Position numbers and translations under genes: made by a program. 64,000 nucleotides of DNA from Siderastrea siderea (lineage: Eukaryota > Cnidaria > Anthozoa > Scleractinia > Rhizangiidae). Shown here piece after piece: positions 10,230-22,926 of this stretch (its first letter is position 1; each line of letters opens with the position of its first letter). The DNA is taken from assembly GCA_964030785.1 (NCBI GenBank), contig OZ034975.1, positions 2,509,701 through 2,573,700 on the forward strand, given 5' to 3'. The notes under the pieces are model-generated. The model was not told where the DNA came from. It saw only the letters and a list, made by a program, of their open reading frames with translations, and made no database searches.

Positions 10230-11440
10230 GTGGAACTCAGTGAATACGTGGACCGACCGCCATACAAATTTGGCCGTCTTCTTGAGGAGGTCATTTGAAC
10301 ATGGTAGCGTATGTCAGCCCAAGAAACAGAAAAAGGCGACAAAAAACAAGTGGACAAAACATAATTGAAACTAACGAAATACAGTGTACAGTTATCATCA
10401 GTATACCACTCGTAAAAGATCATTTGACTTTTTTGCTCTTCAAAGCAATGTAAATACGCGCACACCACCCAAGAGTTGAGCCTAAATGTTTCATCGAGGT
10501 TTTATTATCGGGTTAAGTTCAGTTCACGAGAAAGTGTGAGAGTCCATAAATTAAAGAAATCAATGGTCGCTTTGTACTGATACTTGCCTCAGTTGGTGTC
10601 TTAGTTTGCTGAATCATGAAACATGAGTGATAAAACGAGCGATGTAGTCGGCTGACTGGACCATGTGAAAAACGGACTTTAAGAAAATCTAGTCGTTGAT
10701 CATGAACTGGGTCTTAAGATAGGAAAATGTTTCATAGGAAAATGGTTTCAAAAACTCGTCCTAACAGTGTTATGCTTGTGGGCCCGAGAGGAACGTTGGG
10801 AGCTCCCAAACAAAGTGATGGCAATGTTCTCAAATCCATATTCCCTGGAGGAGGTGTTTGACACTTAATTACAGTGTTTGAATATCCGAATCAGATTTAT
10901 AACAAAAAAGAAAGGGGAAACACATAGTAAGAGTGCCAGAAAATCTAATAAAAATCCAGTGAAGTGAAAAAGAAACTGTTTCGATTTAAAGTAACTAACG
11001 TTCTTTGCAAACCTTACACGACGAAATTCTAACCGTTCTCGCGACTCATAGATCGAGTGTGAATGTCAGAATGTTTGTAGAACTTTTTCACTTTTTTGAC
11101 TTGCTTCATGTATGATCACGACGCATTTGCCCGAAAACTGCAGCAACAAAAATAAAAGGAACCCTAAAAGTACCAGAATCTAGTTTTTACTCCCTGCCAG
11201 TTGAATTCTGTTAAAGTAAGTTTTGCTTTTATAAACACCCTGTACGGTACCAAACCAAAAGCTATCATCCCTAAAAGGTGTGGCGAACTGACCTCCGTCA
11301 CTTTTATCTGAGAGTCCCTCCCGGAAGTTGTAAGACGGGGTTTCAATTGTAAAAGCGTAATCTAGACAAGCGCTGGAGGAAACGGAACCGACTGAACACT
11401 TATCGGACTAAACCTGACAGACTATCAAAAAACACTAGAT
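10230..11440. repeat. Duplicated non-coding block, copy 2
   Basis: The block matches 4855-5960 and, in its right part, 6950-7455, in the same orientation. It provides the empty site for the LINE at 7456-9703 (ACACTAGA then TATGTTGCCAG). It lies directly upstream of the EAR exon and is probably part of the duplicated gene's 5' flank or intron. Confidence 0.65.
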
Positions 11441-11904
11441 AGTAACTGTATGTTGCCAGCTCATAATCCAGACAAATAAGATAAACTGAGAACAAGTACC
11501 GTATAGTTCTCAGTACAAAGCATATGAGGAATACGCAAGGACATCTTACACTGTTTAAAAAAAGAACATTTCTTCGACTCATCATTTATATTTTGAAAAT
11601 GATTAGCAAAACGTTTTAAAGCAGTTGAAAATTATTTTTTGAGTCGACGCGAGCTTCGAATTCATGACAGGAATTTCGGTCAAAAACAACTTTGTACGCA
11701 CCTTAAACTATGCACATGTACTTATAAAAAGAAAGCCTTTTAATGTGCTGGACTTAAAAGATATATTACATGTTGAGATGCCACAATTATGCTTTTCAAT
11801 GTGATAATCAAATGCTTATCTTTTCCAGTTGCAGTGATATCGGTTTCTTTCAGCGTGGCATTGATATGTTTTAAAGTTAAATGTAACATGTTTGTTTTTC
11901 TATC

Positions 11905-12981
11905 GAAGATTGTTCCAGTAGTTTGCACCGCTTCCAAAAGCGTCAAGATTTACCAACCAGAGGAGCTGTCGCTGTTGAACAGTTCAGCATCAATGGAAGT
12001 CTGTTTCTCGCCTTCGCCAACCATTATGGTGATACTGAGGGCTACAACACACACTCCTTTATCTACAAACTGAACGATTCAACTGTAAAGTTCTTCCTCT
12101 ACCAGACCATAGACACTACCGGAGCATTTGACATCGAATATTTTAGGATCTGTGATAAACATTACCTGGCTGTTGCTAATCGCCGAAATGGAGTTACACA
12201 CCAACTGAAATCTGTTATTTACCAGTGGGATGGACACGAGTTTGTCACTTTACAAACTTTTCCAACAAATTCAGCAACAGACTTTAATTTTTTTGAAATG
12301 CCACGGGAAAGGTTTCTCGCCGTTACAAACGCGTATGCACAGTCGGCAGTCATCTACAAATGGAAGGACAACCAGTTTGAAAGGTTTCAGGAGATAGGAA
12401 CAGAGGGATACTGTGTTGCAAGCACGGCGTTTGTAATAAAAAATGAAACTTTCATTGCTTTTGCCAATTATGAGAACTCCCAGCAGGGGAATGCTGCCCA
12501 CTCCACTGTATTCAAGTGGTCAGGAATCAGCTTTATCAAACTGCAGTCTCTTCAGACATATGGAGCACATGACGTGAAGTCCTTCAACATCAGTGGTGAC
12601 ACATTCCTCGCCTTTGCCAACACCTACAATGGAAATAATTATAACATCGACTCGTTCATTTACAAGTGGGATGGGAGCAAGTTCGTTCTGTTTCAGTCTA
12701 TCCCCACTCGTGGAGCTTATGCATGGCATCCATTTGTGATGTGTGGTCAATCGTTCCTGGGTGTGGCTAATGTGAAGGATGAGAGTCAGGGACGCAACAC
12801 AAAGTCTCTTATTTACCGATACACTGGACAGCAGTTCATTCAGTACCAAGAGATATCAACTCAGGGAGCGGATGATATGACGACATTTGAGCACAAAGGA
12901 CACACTTACCTGACAATTGCAAATGGCAGGAACAATGATGGGGAATATAACATCAACAGTGCACTGTATAAATGGGTCTAA
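11905..12981 (+). CDS. EAR/EPTP seven-bladed beta-propeller exon, C-terminal
   Basis: One uninterrupted frame runs to TAA at 12979-12981. It holds seven consecutive EAR/EPTP repeats of 43-52 residues, each with the pattern T-x-G-A, F-L-A-x-A-N, and S-x-I-Y-K-W ending in F-x-x-x-Q. Seven units predict a complete beta-propeller, known from LGI1, VLGR1 and TSPEAR and used for extracellular recognition. The frame is open from about 11905 without a convincing ATG, so this is the last exon of a larger gene rather than a whole protein; an acceptor at the TTGTTCCAG ending at 11924 is possible but would imply a different phase. Upstream EGF exons are on the same strand. A damaged paralogue lies at 45.5-46.6 kb. 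Confidence 0.85.
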   Translation, partial: EDCSSSLHRFQKRQDLPTRGAVAVEQFSINGSLFLAFANHYGDTEGYNTHSFIYKLNDSTVKFFLYQTIDTTGAFDIEYFRICDKHYLAVANRRNGVTHQLKSVIYQWDGHEFVTLQTFPTNSATDFNFFEMPRERFLAVTNAYAQSAVIYKWKDNQFERFQEIGTEGYCVASTAFVIKNETFIAFANYENSQQGNAAHSTVFKWSGISFIKLQSLQTYGAHDVKSFNISGDTFLAFANTYNGNNYNIDSFIYKWDGSKFVLFQSIPTRGAYAWHPFVMCGQSFLGVANVKDESQGRNTKSLIYRYTGQQFIQYQEISTQGADDMTTFEHKGHTYLTIANGRNNDGEYNINSALYKWV

Positions 12982-13859
12982 AATTGACTTGCGCTAAATC
13001 AAAACTAGCAAATTAACTTTGCCAACGTAATTACAAGAAGCATAGTGACAAAACTAAAAGCTCGAATGTTTCATTTGCTAGATGTGGAAACAGAACTGAC
13101 GACAACAACACTTTTCGAGGACTGGTTGTCTAAAATACACAACGAACGTTTTTAACAAGTAGAAGCTCACATTATGAATGACAGTGAAATACTTCCTCTT
13201 TGGACAGCGTACGTGTGGTATGAACAGCGCCTTTTATTATGTCTCAAATTGTGTTAGAAGGTAAAGTTCATTAGCTAACGCTATCTCAAGCGATTTTGTC
13301 ATGCCAAGGCACGCTGTTGTAGATTATTTAAATTTTAAAGTTCTTGGACAAAATAGTAGTGACAAACGTATCCGAATTATACAAGGGTTAAATTTTAGCA
13401 GTATAGTTTATAGTTTGTATAACAAGTCAATCCATATTATCAGTGTAGACATCGCAGTTATCGCGACTGTAATTGGTTGGGAACATGTTAGGTACTCGGT
13501 CCACACTGCAGTAAGGAGCTTAACTATCAGTTGGCAGTTTTCATGGAGTGAAAATCAGATCACACGAACGGTTTTTGAATGAAAACACCTTCTTGCATTT
13601 GATCCATTTTTAGCAGTTTGTTTTGTAAACAGCAACGTGAAGTAACTGAAATATCGGTTTTGTTTACAAACGTATTTCTTAGTCTTTTTTGTTAGTTAGT
13701 TTGTTTCAATGTTCAATTTTACTAACGCTTTTTCCCACCCTAGAGGTATCTTAATGGGTGAGAGGTTCCCCGGAGAATAGCAAGAATCTTACAAAAATTG
13801 AAATTCATTTTCTCACAGTTTGTAGTCATATTGAAAGCTTAAGCTCTCTTTCGCAAAAC
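12982..13859. repeat. 3' flank of EAR exon, duplicated at 46.6-47.4 kb
   Basis: The sequence after the EAR stop codon is conserved with the flank of the second EAR copy: matching landmarks include AACGTTTTTAACAAGTAGAAG, ATCGCAGTTATCGCGAC and CACCCTAGAGG. No further exon is seen. It probably contains the 3' UTR. Confidence 0.6.
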
Positions 13860-14640
13860 GGAACAGAGGAGGAACAGAGGGGCAGGATCAGGGATCAGAG
13901 GGGTGGAATCAGGAATCAGAGGGGTGGGATCAGGGATCAGGGATCAGACGGGTGCGATTAGAGATCAGACGGGTGGGATCGGGGATCAGGGATTTGAGGG
14001 ATGGGATCAGTGATCAGAGGGGTGGGATCAAGAATCAGAGGGGTGGGATCAAGGAACAGAGGGGTGGGATCAGAGATCAGAGGGGTGGGATCAGGGATCA
14101 GAAGGGTGTGATCAGGGATTAGTGGGGTGGGATCAGGGATCAGAGGGGCACGATCAGGGAACAGAGGGGTGAGATCAGAGATCAGAGGGGTGGGATCAAG
14201 AATCAGAGGGGTGGGATCAAGGAACAGAGGGGTGGGATCAGAGATCAGAGGGGTGGGATCAGGGATCAGAAGGGTGTGATCAGGGATTAGTGGGGTGGGA
14301 TCAGGGATCAGAGGGGCAGGATCAGGGAACAGAGGGGTGAGATCAGAGATCAGAGGGGTGGGATCAAGAATCAGACGGGTGGGATTAGGGATCAGAGGGG
14401 TGGGATCAAGGATCAGAGGGGTGAGATCAGAGATCAGAGGGGTGGGATCAAGAATCAGACGGGTGGGATTAGGGATCAGAGGAGTGGTATCAAGAATCTG
14501 AGGAGTGGGGTCAAGAATCAGAAGAGTGGGATTAGGGACTAGAGGGATGGGATCATGCAGGTATCAATGGAGTGCGGTTATGGATGAAAGGGCTGGGATC
14601 AAGGATCACGGATCAGAGGGGTGGGACCTTGACGCTCTTT
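13860..14640. repeat. 21-bp minisatellite with 168-bp higher-order unit
   Basis: About 35 tandem copies of a G-rich 21-bp unit (GGGGTGGGATCAGGGATCAGA and variants) are present. A variant unit with GAAGGGTGTGATCAGG occurs at 14101 and again at 14269, 168 bp apart, that is exactly eight units, so blocks of eight were duplicated. Because 21 is a multiple of three, frames stay open by chance. A shorter, decayed version lies at 47.41-47.6 kb in the paralogous flank. Confidence 0.9.
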
Positions 14641-16100
14641 AGGGATCAGTCGAATCGGAATTTTCAAGGGGGGAAATAGGGTCACTGATAAGACATACCT
14701 CATTACAGTAGGAAAATTAAAACAAAAACTCCCAGATTATACACTCGGTCAAAATATTGTGATCAGTGTATATCATAAACACGAGTTTTGCGAGAACAAC
14801 AAAAACTTTGTCAATAAGGGGTTAGTGGAGGGGGACTGGGCAGCGTGAGAGTCAGGGATAAAACCGGGGCGGAAATTGGGGAAATATGGGACAGAAGCCG
14901 GGATAACATTGCATTTGTGAGGGCAAGAAGCGTGAAAAACATCGCAATATTGCGTGCATGGTATTTGCATATAGGAAAAGAACAAACAGGCGTTATTCGC
15001 CCAGACGGAAAAATAGGAACTGCACTGAAGGATCCAGGGAATGGGAAGCTTATGCACCCCCTGCCCTCCCCCAAGTTCAGTTTTTTTCACTGCTACAATT
15101 TTATTGATGATGATTCTTAACTAGCAGTAATCACGGATTAGGTTCAAAAGTAGTCACAGATATGAGTAGTTTGAGAACTCTCAACTGTTTTTCACGGTAG
15201 TTACATTTTTTCATAGCTGCATATAAAATGCTAGTTAGCAATTATTATCACAGATCAAGGTACAGAAGTGCTATTAGCAGGTGCAGGAATCTTATAAGTA
15301 GTACATATCTATAAATACTTCTGTCAGACTTTGATAAGTCGCATTTATGAGCTGTTTAAAACTTGCTATAGCTTTTAGTCTGTAAGGAGATACATTTTTT
15401 CGTAGCTACATGTAGAATGCTAGTTGATTAACCAATCGAATATCAAGGATTAAAATCGTTATTAGTTGGTGCAGAAGCCTGCGCACTAGTTCACACTGTT
15501 GTTGCACTTTGATGAGTCGTAAAAATAAGCTATATGAGAACTGTAACATTTTCTATAAAAAGTGAAAGAATTTCTAGCTACACGTATAATACTGCTTAAC
15601 AGTGCTAGATTGACTGAAATAAAGTTGTTTAACTCATCAACTGGCTACTTTATTTTCATGCACCGTAAAAGAACAGCAGAGAGCAATTTAACAAGCACCT
15701 TTCTAGGTACAAGGTCCATGTTGCAAACACTTTTGACAGCACATTTGGACAACATTTTTCTTCAATAAAAAAAAAATACTCTTGCGTTTATTCCGAGTAA
15801 GATGGGGGTAGAAAAAGAAAAGTCGAAATTTACAAATAATAACTTGCAGGTCGATCGGGGGCCTTTATAAAGGCGATTAATTCTCCCAGACCCTCTTAAA
15901 AGGTGACAAATTGGTAGATTGGACAGTTGAACAAAAATTTGGTTTCACGTCCTTCTGGTTGCCACGTGTTCTTTTTATTTACAGGTACACGGAGAAAAGT
16001 GATCCAAAAATTCGTTCAGAACGACAGTGTTCTAAGGGAAGGGGAACGACCTACACCCACGACACCCATTTTTTCAAGAAATAGCTTATTTCTGGGGGTT
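14641..16100. repeat. Distal part of EAR segmental duplication, copy A
   Basis: This stretch is collinear with 47600-48980. Landmarks are AGTCGAATCGGAATTTTC, AGAACAGCAGAGAGCAATTT and AATAGCTTATTTCTGGGGGT, present in both. Open frames here overlap on both strands and none has a recognisable domain, so no gene is called. Confidence 0.65.
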
Positions 16101-17190
16101 AAGTTCCCAGAGCAACTGATCTTCACCTTCCTGCCGAGTGTTGAGAAACTGGGTCCAATTTATCACGGGTCCCGCAGTTTCATTTGTAGGCTGATTTTTC
16201 AGGTTGTGATTTATTCAGGTTTTCCTCTTTGACTCCCTCCATACGTCCTTTCCTTTGCTGTCTGTGAAAACCTACGGGTGTTGGAGGCGCAGTTGATCCT
16301 TCTTGAGCAGTGCGTGGATATATATGCTGTCGTCTTATACCGTTGGCCAAAAACTCGCGGTTAGGAGAACCAATGATGTTGTTCACATTATGGAGTGTGC
16401 CGTGACACAAGTGACGCCATAATTCCGCCATAATTTTGCAATACAAAGTTCAGAGAAATAGGAAATCCTTCACTTTAAGCCTAAAACTTTGAGCCATTAA
16501 AACTTTTTACGTTGGGTATCCGTACAAAAGTAAGAATTGCCTGCCATAATTCGGTTCAGAGAGGGAAGAAGAGCGCGTGTCGAGTGTCCTCTCGAGGCAG
16601 TCAACTTTCGCGTGTACTCGCGTGTTTCACTGCTCACTTGACGCTCAATCTTAGCCAAGGTCGCACTTGGTGCATCAAGAAATCGGACGAGCAAATAAAG
16701 CAAGGAGATTTAGTCACTTCACAATTTTAAAAGAAGACGTTTTAAAGGCAGGATTACTCAGACAATTCTTTTGGTGAAAATTACAACCCATGACCTCTTC
16801 CAAATATTAAGGTATTATTTCTCAGTTTATTCTATTAAAAAAGAAAACGTTTACATAAAACATCATTAAATGCCGCCAATTTTAAAATAACGAGCAAAAT
16901 CTCGCTGAAGAAGAATTGTATTTAATGTTCGCCTTTTCAGTTCAGTGTACAGTCAAATCTTATGTCACGTAATTGCTTCCAACTTTCTTAAGTCTGTGTA
17001 TCCTTAAGTGTGACCATTCAAATGAAAGCTACTGAGCAATACTTTCCTGTGGTCCTGTTTATTATGCTGTGCAAGGTGGTTCAAACGTTTGAGTCTGTCT
17101 CTTGTCCTTTGACTCATTAAAAGCTGCAGACATACCTCACACCAGCTGGTGTTTTCAGAGAAAGACTGAGTCATCAAGACAATTACTTAT
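16101..17190. other. AT-rich DNA without recognised genes
   Basis: Short frames exist on both strands but none carries a domain I recognise. The last 60 bases resemble 36530-36600, which serves as the empty site for the adjacent MITE. Confidence 0.4.
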
Positions 17191-17433
17191 TACCGTATTT
17201 TCCCCATGAAACGCCGGGCCCCGAATAAACCCGGGTATAAAAGAGGGAATTGTAAATAAGACGTTTATTTGTTGTATAATAAACTTAAGATACACGGCTG
17301 CCAAGAAAAACGAATAATAACCCTTTCTTAAAAAATGGCGGGCTCAAATAAACTGCTGATTTAAAGAAACGCCGGGTCCACCGTGCCAAGTTTGAAATAA
17401 ACGCCAGGGACGTTTAACTGAGAAAATACGGTA
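17191..17433. mobile_element. MITE with TACCGTATTTTC inverted ends
   Basis: TACCGTATTTTC at 17191 and GAAAATACGGTA ending at 17433 are perfect 12-bp inverted repeats, with TAT on both outer sides as a possible target duplication. The interior is not coding. A paralogous stretch at 36530-36600 continues through the site without the 243-bp block. Family not assigned. Confidence 0.8.
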
Positions 17434-18500
17434 TATGTCAACTGAATGCTTAATGAAACACGTACGGTACCACTCAGTAAAATTGATGATTTATAATGTC
17501 AATTGAACTGAGTGGAGTGCAATTTGGTCTGAAATAATACGCGTGATTTCAAAATCGAACTTAGCTAACAATTTTCATTAAATCTTAAGGTCGTCTCAGC
17601 TTTCTTCCGATTTTTCCAGCAAATTCCCGGAATGTTAATTTTGAAAAATTTAAGAAGTCTCATTTTTATGGTTTCTTTCAGTTGATTGCCCTGAAAACAA
17701 AATAAGCCCGCCCCGCTGAGAATTTTACTGATTAATAGTAACTACAATGAGTGTTGTAAGCTACTATGTAGTTTCAATTCTAGAACTGATGTAAAATGTA
17801 CTGCTTGTTTTACTAACGAATTAAAATGGCCGAAACACGGTGTAGTTAATTCGCCGTTTATTTTGTTTACCCTTAATGTAATATAAAGCCATATACATAG
17901 AAGGAAACTAGAATAGTAGTTTTACATGTGTCCCAGGTCTGGAGTTGTAGTGTTTTAATAGACTTGAGAAATAGCGTTTTAAATTTTGCAGTTTTCACAA
18001 CAGTAATCTATTTGCAACGCTCTCCCCCACGCTTAAAGGATGAGATATGGGAGCCAGCCGTCGCAACAGCCTAACGAAAACAATCAACGCCTGGCCTAAA
18101 CCCTAAACCCCAACACACCCAACACTCAAAAAGCCCAAAACTAAACACCCAAAACTAACAAGACCTAAGATTTCTACTAAAAGACACAACACTCATAACT
18201 GAAATCTCAGTACACAAACACCCAAACTGAAGGCCCGTAAAACAGGCTGGATACCAGGAAAGAGTTGAAAAGCCTAGGGCCCGTGTAGTTATCAAAGTAC
18301 ATAAATATTCGGCTAATGCTTGCAGCTCCCGCCAATGCGGCCATTAAAATACTAAAACTACAAAAGCGGATATAGACGAAGACATATGCCGCATACGGCA
18401 AGCGAAAAGCAAACAACAAAAACTAAAACTAAAACTTTTCTATGGTATCTCCTCTTATTTACCACTTTTAACTTATATTCCAACCACACGACATTGCATC
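17434..18500. other. AT-rich DNA without genes
   Basis: No coding or RNA gene is seen. The first 60-100 bases are shared with 36570-36665. A few CCCTAAA-like units and A/C-rich sequence occur at 18096-18160. Confidence 0.4.
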
Positions 18501-19319
18501 TACAGTGGAATCCCGATTCTTCAAATACTCGATTATTCAAAACTCCCGATTCTTCGAACCAAAAGTCGTTTCCCTTGGATTTACCTCAGTCAAACACTAT
18601 AATTTTACCCCCGATTTTTCGAATGCTCGACTTTTCGAAACTCCCGATATTTCGAACTAATTCTTTCTTCCTTTCAAACATTTACATTCGATTTCTCGAA
18701 CCTTGAAAATTCAGTAACCAACAAAAACGGGTTTTAGCCACATATACACATGAATGCAATTAACAAGTTCCGGAGAAGGTGTTTTCATGCATTTTTTATT
18801 ACAAAGCAAGTGACAAACCTGTCATTGAAGTCATAACAAAATATAATAACGCCGTTGTTACACAATCTAGGTTCTTGAATTACTGTACGTGATCAAAGTT
18901 CCTTCGCTTAGTTGCATTTTTCAAGCTCTTGCTGTAGCACATTAATAAATTTTGCTGTTCCTTTAAACCGTGGAGTACAGGGTACTTTTTTCTGATACAG
19001 TAAGGGGAAGGAAATGCAGTCAAGAGTCCGCGCAAAATTACAAACACATGAAACAGTACAGTACTGGTTTTTGTTCTGCCGAAATTGGCTTAAATCCTTA
19101 AATTTTCGTTTTGTTTTAAATGCACGTTTTGTTGGCAAATAAAGATGGTTCACACATTAACAAGAGTGATATACCGTTGTTGTCTGCCTTCTTGGATCTT
19201 ACAAAACAATACCACGGTAAAACACGTGATTTGATGCCACCTTCGATTTTTCGAACTCCCGATTTTTCGAACCAATTTCCATTTCCCTTGGAGGTTCGAA
19301 AAATCAGAATTCCGCTGTA
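18501..19319. mobile_element. Non-autonomous pogo/Tigger-like DNA transposon
   Basis: The left end TACAGTGGAATCCCGATTCT and the right end, read inverted as TACAGCGGAATTCTGATTTT, form imperfect inverted repeats flanked by TA. The subterminal region repeats CCCGATTCTTCGAA-type motifs several times, including again at 19242-19275. This layout is typical of Tigger/pogo elements of the Tc1/mariner superfamily. No transposase frame is visible in the 0.8 kb, so it is a deletion derivative. Confidence 0.75.
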
Positions 19320-20476
19320 TAAACATTATTAACATTACGTTACATCACTTAAAATATCCAAATAGAAAAATAAATCTACTAATTATGTAATTTTACTTTA
19401 TATATTTGTTACTTACAATAAAAACTGAAATTGAAAAGGTCTGTGATGTCTTAAAGACCACAGCTTTCAAACGAGGAATTAATACCTAGTGGCACTTAGC
19501 TTGTTTAAAGAATTTGTTTTGGATAAAATATTAGGTGTACAAATTCAAATAAAACTGACGCAGTACAGAACCGATAAAACTTACAGAAAGAAGCAGGGAA
19601 ATTGAATTTACCATTAATAAAACCAAGATAAAAGGATGAGAGAAAATTAAGGCCAGACAAATCAGACTCTCAGGAAGGAGCACGCATGTTGACAATTCCA
19701 AAACAAGCTATCCCAAGATGACAAGTGTTTCTGCCGATTTCTTACAGACGTTGCAAGAATCTCTCTCTTTCAAGCCTTTGTTGTAAAGAAAATCATCGGT
19801 GATGCAATCCATCCAGGAAGAATTTGGATCGAAAGAGTGAGCTTTGAACTGTCTCACGTGTACACGGAAAGGACGGCTTTCCTCCTTAGAAAGACACAGA
19901 GTTTCTTCACTTTTTGAAGCTCAAAAAGATCTTTTGTTGTGTGTTTTTGTTACGGTTTTTAGCGTTGACCGTGCACAAACAACAATAGGTTTTGAATTTT
20001 GTATGAGCAGCTAAACAATACAAGTGTTACTGTTAAGTTATTCAACCATAGTGTGTAAACCATTGTGTGTGAGAACCATAGTATGTGTGTGATTGTGCAC
20101 GGTTGTGGTGCTTTGAACATGTAAATTGCAGCGCCTTTGTTGTGGCCTTTGAAACTTGCAAGGTTTCATCACAAATCCCTCAATTAACTTTGAACAGACA
20201 CATCGCTACAACATATACCTCAGAGTCTCTCTTCCACAGAGGCTCCTAATATAGACAACAGGGAAAGAAAAAAACAGCCTCTGCGTACTTTTTCTTAAGC
20301 GTGCAGTCAAGGCATTACTGTAGAAGACCTCTGCGGAGGAAAAAACTACAACAAACCAAAAAGTTGGTTTAATGATTCCAGATTTAGACAGAAACGTTTC
20401 ATGATTCAAAACGTTTAGCCCGACATCCAGGTCTCCAACATTATTTTACCTGACAATAACCACAACAAACACGACC
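19320..20476. other. AT-rich DNA without genes
   Basis: No domain-bearing frame was found. A minus frame at 20206-20409 is short and unsupported. Confidence 0.35.
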
Positions 20477-20657
20477 TATAGATTGTTTTCACATGACGTC
20501 ACAGTGGCCATATTGGTGTACCAAAGCAATGAAACAGCGGCCATGTTGGTGTACCAAGAAAATCCTGTGGGGATTGGAGATTTTTCTTATGTAAAAACCT
20601 TCTTTTGTTCCAAGAAATTTGCATAGCTGCTGACCACGTGAGTGAAAACGATCTATA
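20477..20657. mobile_element. 181-bp MITE with GATYGTTTTCAC ends
   Basis: TATAGATTGTTTTCAC at 20477 and GTGAAAACGATCTATA ending at 20657 are inverted repeats with one mismatch. The interior contains TGACGTCA and two GGCCATRTTGGTGTACC copies. No coding capacity. Confidence 0.75.
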
Positions 20658-20896
20658 AGAAAGAGGATTTTATGCCATCCACAAAAACACCTATACTAAA
20701 ATTCAGCTCTTATATCCGGTGCACAAAGACCCTTGGAGGTGAGGAATATGCAAAAATATTTGCCCAAACCTAGTTAAAAAGAGACCAAAGAAATACTTCC
20801 ATATACCATCACAATCATCATGTAAAAAATAACTTAGTACTCACTTCATTTACGGGACTGATAAAATATTTCCACGGCAAACACCTTGAGGCTTCC

Positions 20897-21430
20897 CCCT
20901 TGCACCAAGAGCCTGGTAAAACCAGGGTTTTACCCTGGTCCAAGCCTTGTTAAAAAACCAGGGTACCCTGGTTCTTAAACCAGGCTTACCATACTCAAAC
21001 CCTATGTGCAAAAAAGTCTGGTAACCCTGGTTACCCTGGTTATTTAGAAAACCAGGGTTACCAGACGTACCAGGGTAACCAGGGTTTAACCAGACTCTGA
21101 GAAGTCTGGGCTAACCTAGGTTACCCTGGTTACCCTGGTAAGTCTGGTGACCCTGGTTTTCTAAATTACCAGGGTTACCCGGGTTTAACCAGGCTCTTAA
21201 GGTCTGGGTTGACCAGGGTAACCCTGGTAAACCTGGTTAGCACATTTTACTGAAAACCAGGCTTACCAGACTCGGACCCTATGTGCAAAAAAGCCTGGTT
21301 AACCCCGGTTTCCCTGGTAAGCCCGGTAACCGTGGTTGTCTGAATAACCAGGGTTACCCAGGTACATTATTTTTTACTATAACATCTGGGTTAACCCCGG
21401 TAACCTTGGTTTTTCTAAGAAGCCTGGTGA
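20897..21430. repeat. Left subterminal array of CCTGGTAA units
   Basis: The array consists of interleaved CCAGGGTTACC and CCTGGTAACC motifs with variable spacing, so it can fold on itself many times. The outermost bases are unique to the ends of the 12-kb unit. It has no coding content; a frame at 21283 is incidental. Confidence 0.85.
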
Positions 21431-21543
21431 TGTTGGGAAATTTCAAGAAAGCATTGGAAACCAGTAAACTGAGGTTTGTAGCCAATGTTCAAAAAGACTA
21501 AAAGCACAGTATCCTTAACTATGGATAACATGGATATAGTCCT

Positions 21544-21776
21544 GGGCCCAGTTGCATAAAGCAACTTGAGATTAAAAGGGTTTTTTGCAACAATTCCCTT
21601 TGTTCTGGAGGATTTCTTCGTGTTCTCTTTGTGTTTCCTAAAGTACTCTACTCTATACTCACTAATCTGTCTTGGCCGAGTTATCCGTGATATTGTGCCA
21701 AAAAGTCCTCCAGAACAAAGGAAATGGTTGCAGAAAATTCGCACTTAATCTTAAGTTGCTTTATGGAGCCGGGCCC
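21544..21776. mobile_element. Fold-back MITE with GGGCCC ends
   Basis: The two halves are almost mirror images: GGGCCC-N-TTGCATAAAGCAACTT at the left, AAGTTGCTTTATGGAGCC-GGGCCC at the right, and an inner pair around TTTGTTCTGGAGGA and TCCTCCAGAACAAA. The RNA or single strand could form a long hairpin. Nested within the 12-kb unit. No coding capacity. Confidence 0.8.
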
Positions 21777-21859
21777 TTGTGAACTAAATGCAAATACTAG
21801 GAGTTACACAGTACATGTATCATGAAAGGCCCAAATGTAACATGTGCACACACAATTAC

Positions 21860-22926
21860 TTAAAGAGCCAGTGTCACCCAAAGTGCTTTACGCGCCGAGG
21901 TACATTTTTCATATATGAAAAATACACCATTTTCTTGATTGTCGCGAAGTCTGATTTGTATCTTCTTCCATCACTGCCGTTAGCGATCCGAAAGCACTAG
22001 TGTGAATTTTGACTTGACATTTAAGTGTCGCCGTATCGATTTCGTTGTATATTTCCGAATTCTGAGGTGTTTTCGCAGTGGGGAAGGAGATCTTTAAATT
22101 GGATGCCTCGTAGGGTTCAGGAAAGTTGAGGGGAAGACCGAGTCTTCCGGGCTCTGCCAAGGTTGTACGGCTGAAGGAGTCCGTGTATCAGCAGCGGAGG
22201 GAAAGAAAAACATCTACGGGTTTCAGCAATACTACTGACAGTGCGTTTGCCGAAATAGTGCTACATTCATTGCCAAATGAAAACAGAAGGAACGATAATT
22301 TACCACAAAATAACAGTAGCTACGGGCTTGCTCCAAAATAATGCTTATGGTCATGAGCTTGTGCTGTTTTGCTTAATTATTATTACTTGTGTTCACTGTC
22401 TGTTTATGTTTTATTTTTACAAAAAGCATAAGTGGCTATTCTGGTTTTGCGTCCATCGACATCAGTCGATGCGATTGATCGTGCAATCAATCGATCGGAC
22501 TGTAATAGATCCATGTATATGCATTGAATGCAAACTCAGATCTTGAGTAGTTTTCTCCAGTGACATCTAGCGACGAAGACGTCAATATTCTTACTACTTG
22601 TTTTTGTCTTATTATTCTTATGTCGAGTGGAAGTGGCTACTCTGGTTTTACGTCCATCGAGATCGATGATCAATCGATCGAACAATCAATCGGTTGTTAT
22701 AAAAGCTCCATACGCGTTGACTACAAAGTCAGATCTAGAGTTGTTTTCTCCGGTAACATTTAGCAAGGAAGATATTATGATTTTCAGGGGCTACTACTGT
22801 GAATATCAGCTTGCTGAAAGGCCAGTGTGGCAGGGTATAATTTGCGAAACGTCCGGCAAATGCGCCAGCCAAACATCAAAACAAAAGCACAACCGCGTAA
22901 AGCACTGAGTGACACTGGCTCTTTAA
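21860..22926. mobile_element. Non-autonomous DNA transposon with TTAA target duplication
   Basis: TTAA at 21860 and TTAA at 22923 flank inverted ends AGAGCCAGTGTCAC and GTGACACTGGCTCT, which continue as AAAGTGCTTTACGCG and CGCGTAAAGCACT. A TTAA duplication points to piggyBac or Kolobok type mobilisation. The interior has an imperfect internal repeat (AGTGGCTAYTCTGGTTTT at 22430 and 22630) but no transposase. Confidence 0.8.

Noticed and set aside
14295..14501. Gly/Arg/Ile repeat protein frame
   Set aside because: A 21-bp minisatellite keeps frames open by arithmetic.
18096..18160. Interstitial telomere-like CCCTAAA units
   Set aside because: Only about two units, degenerating at once; the metazoan telomere repeat is TTAGGG and no array is present.
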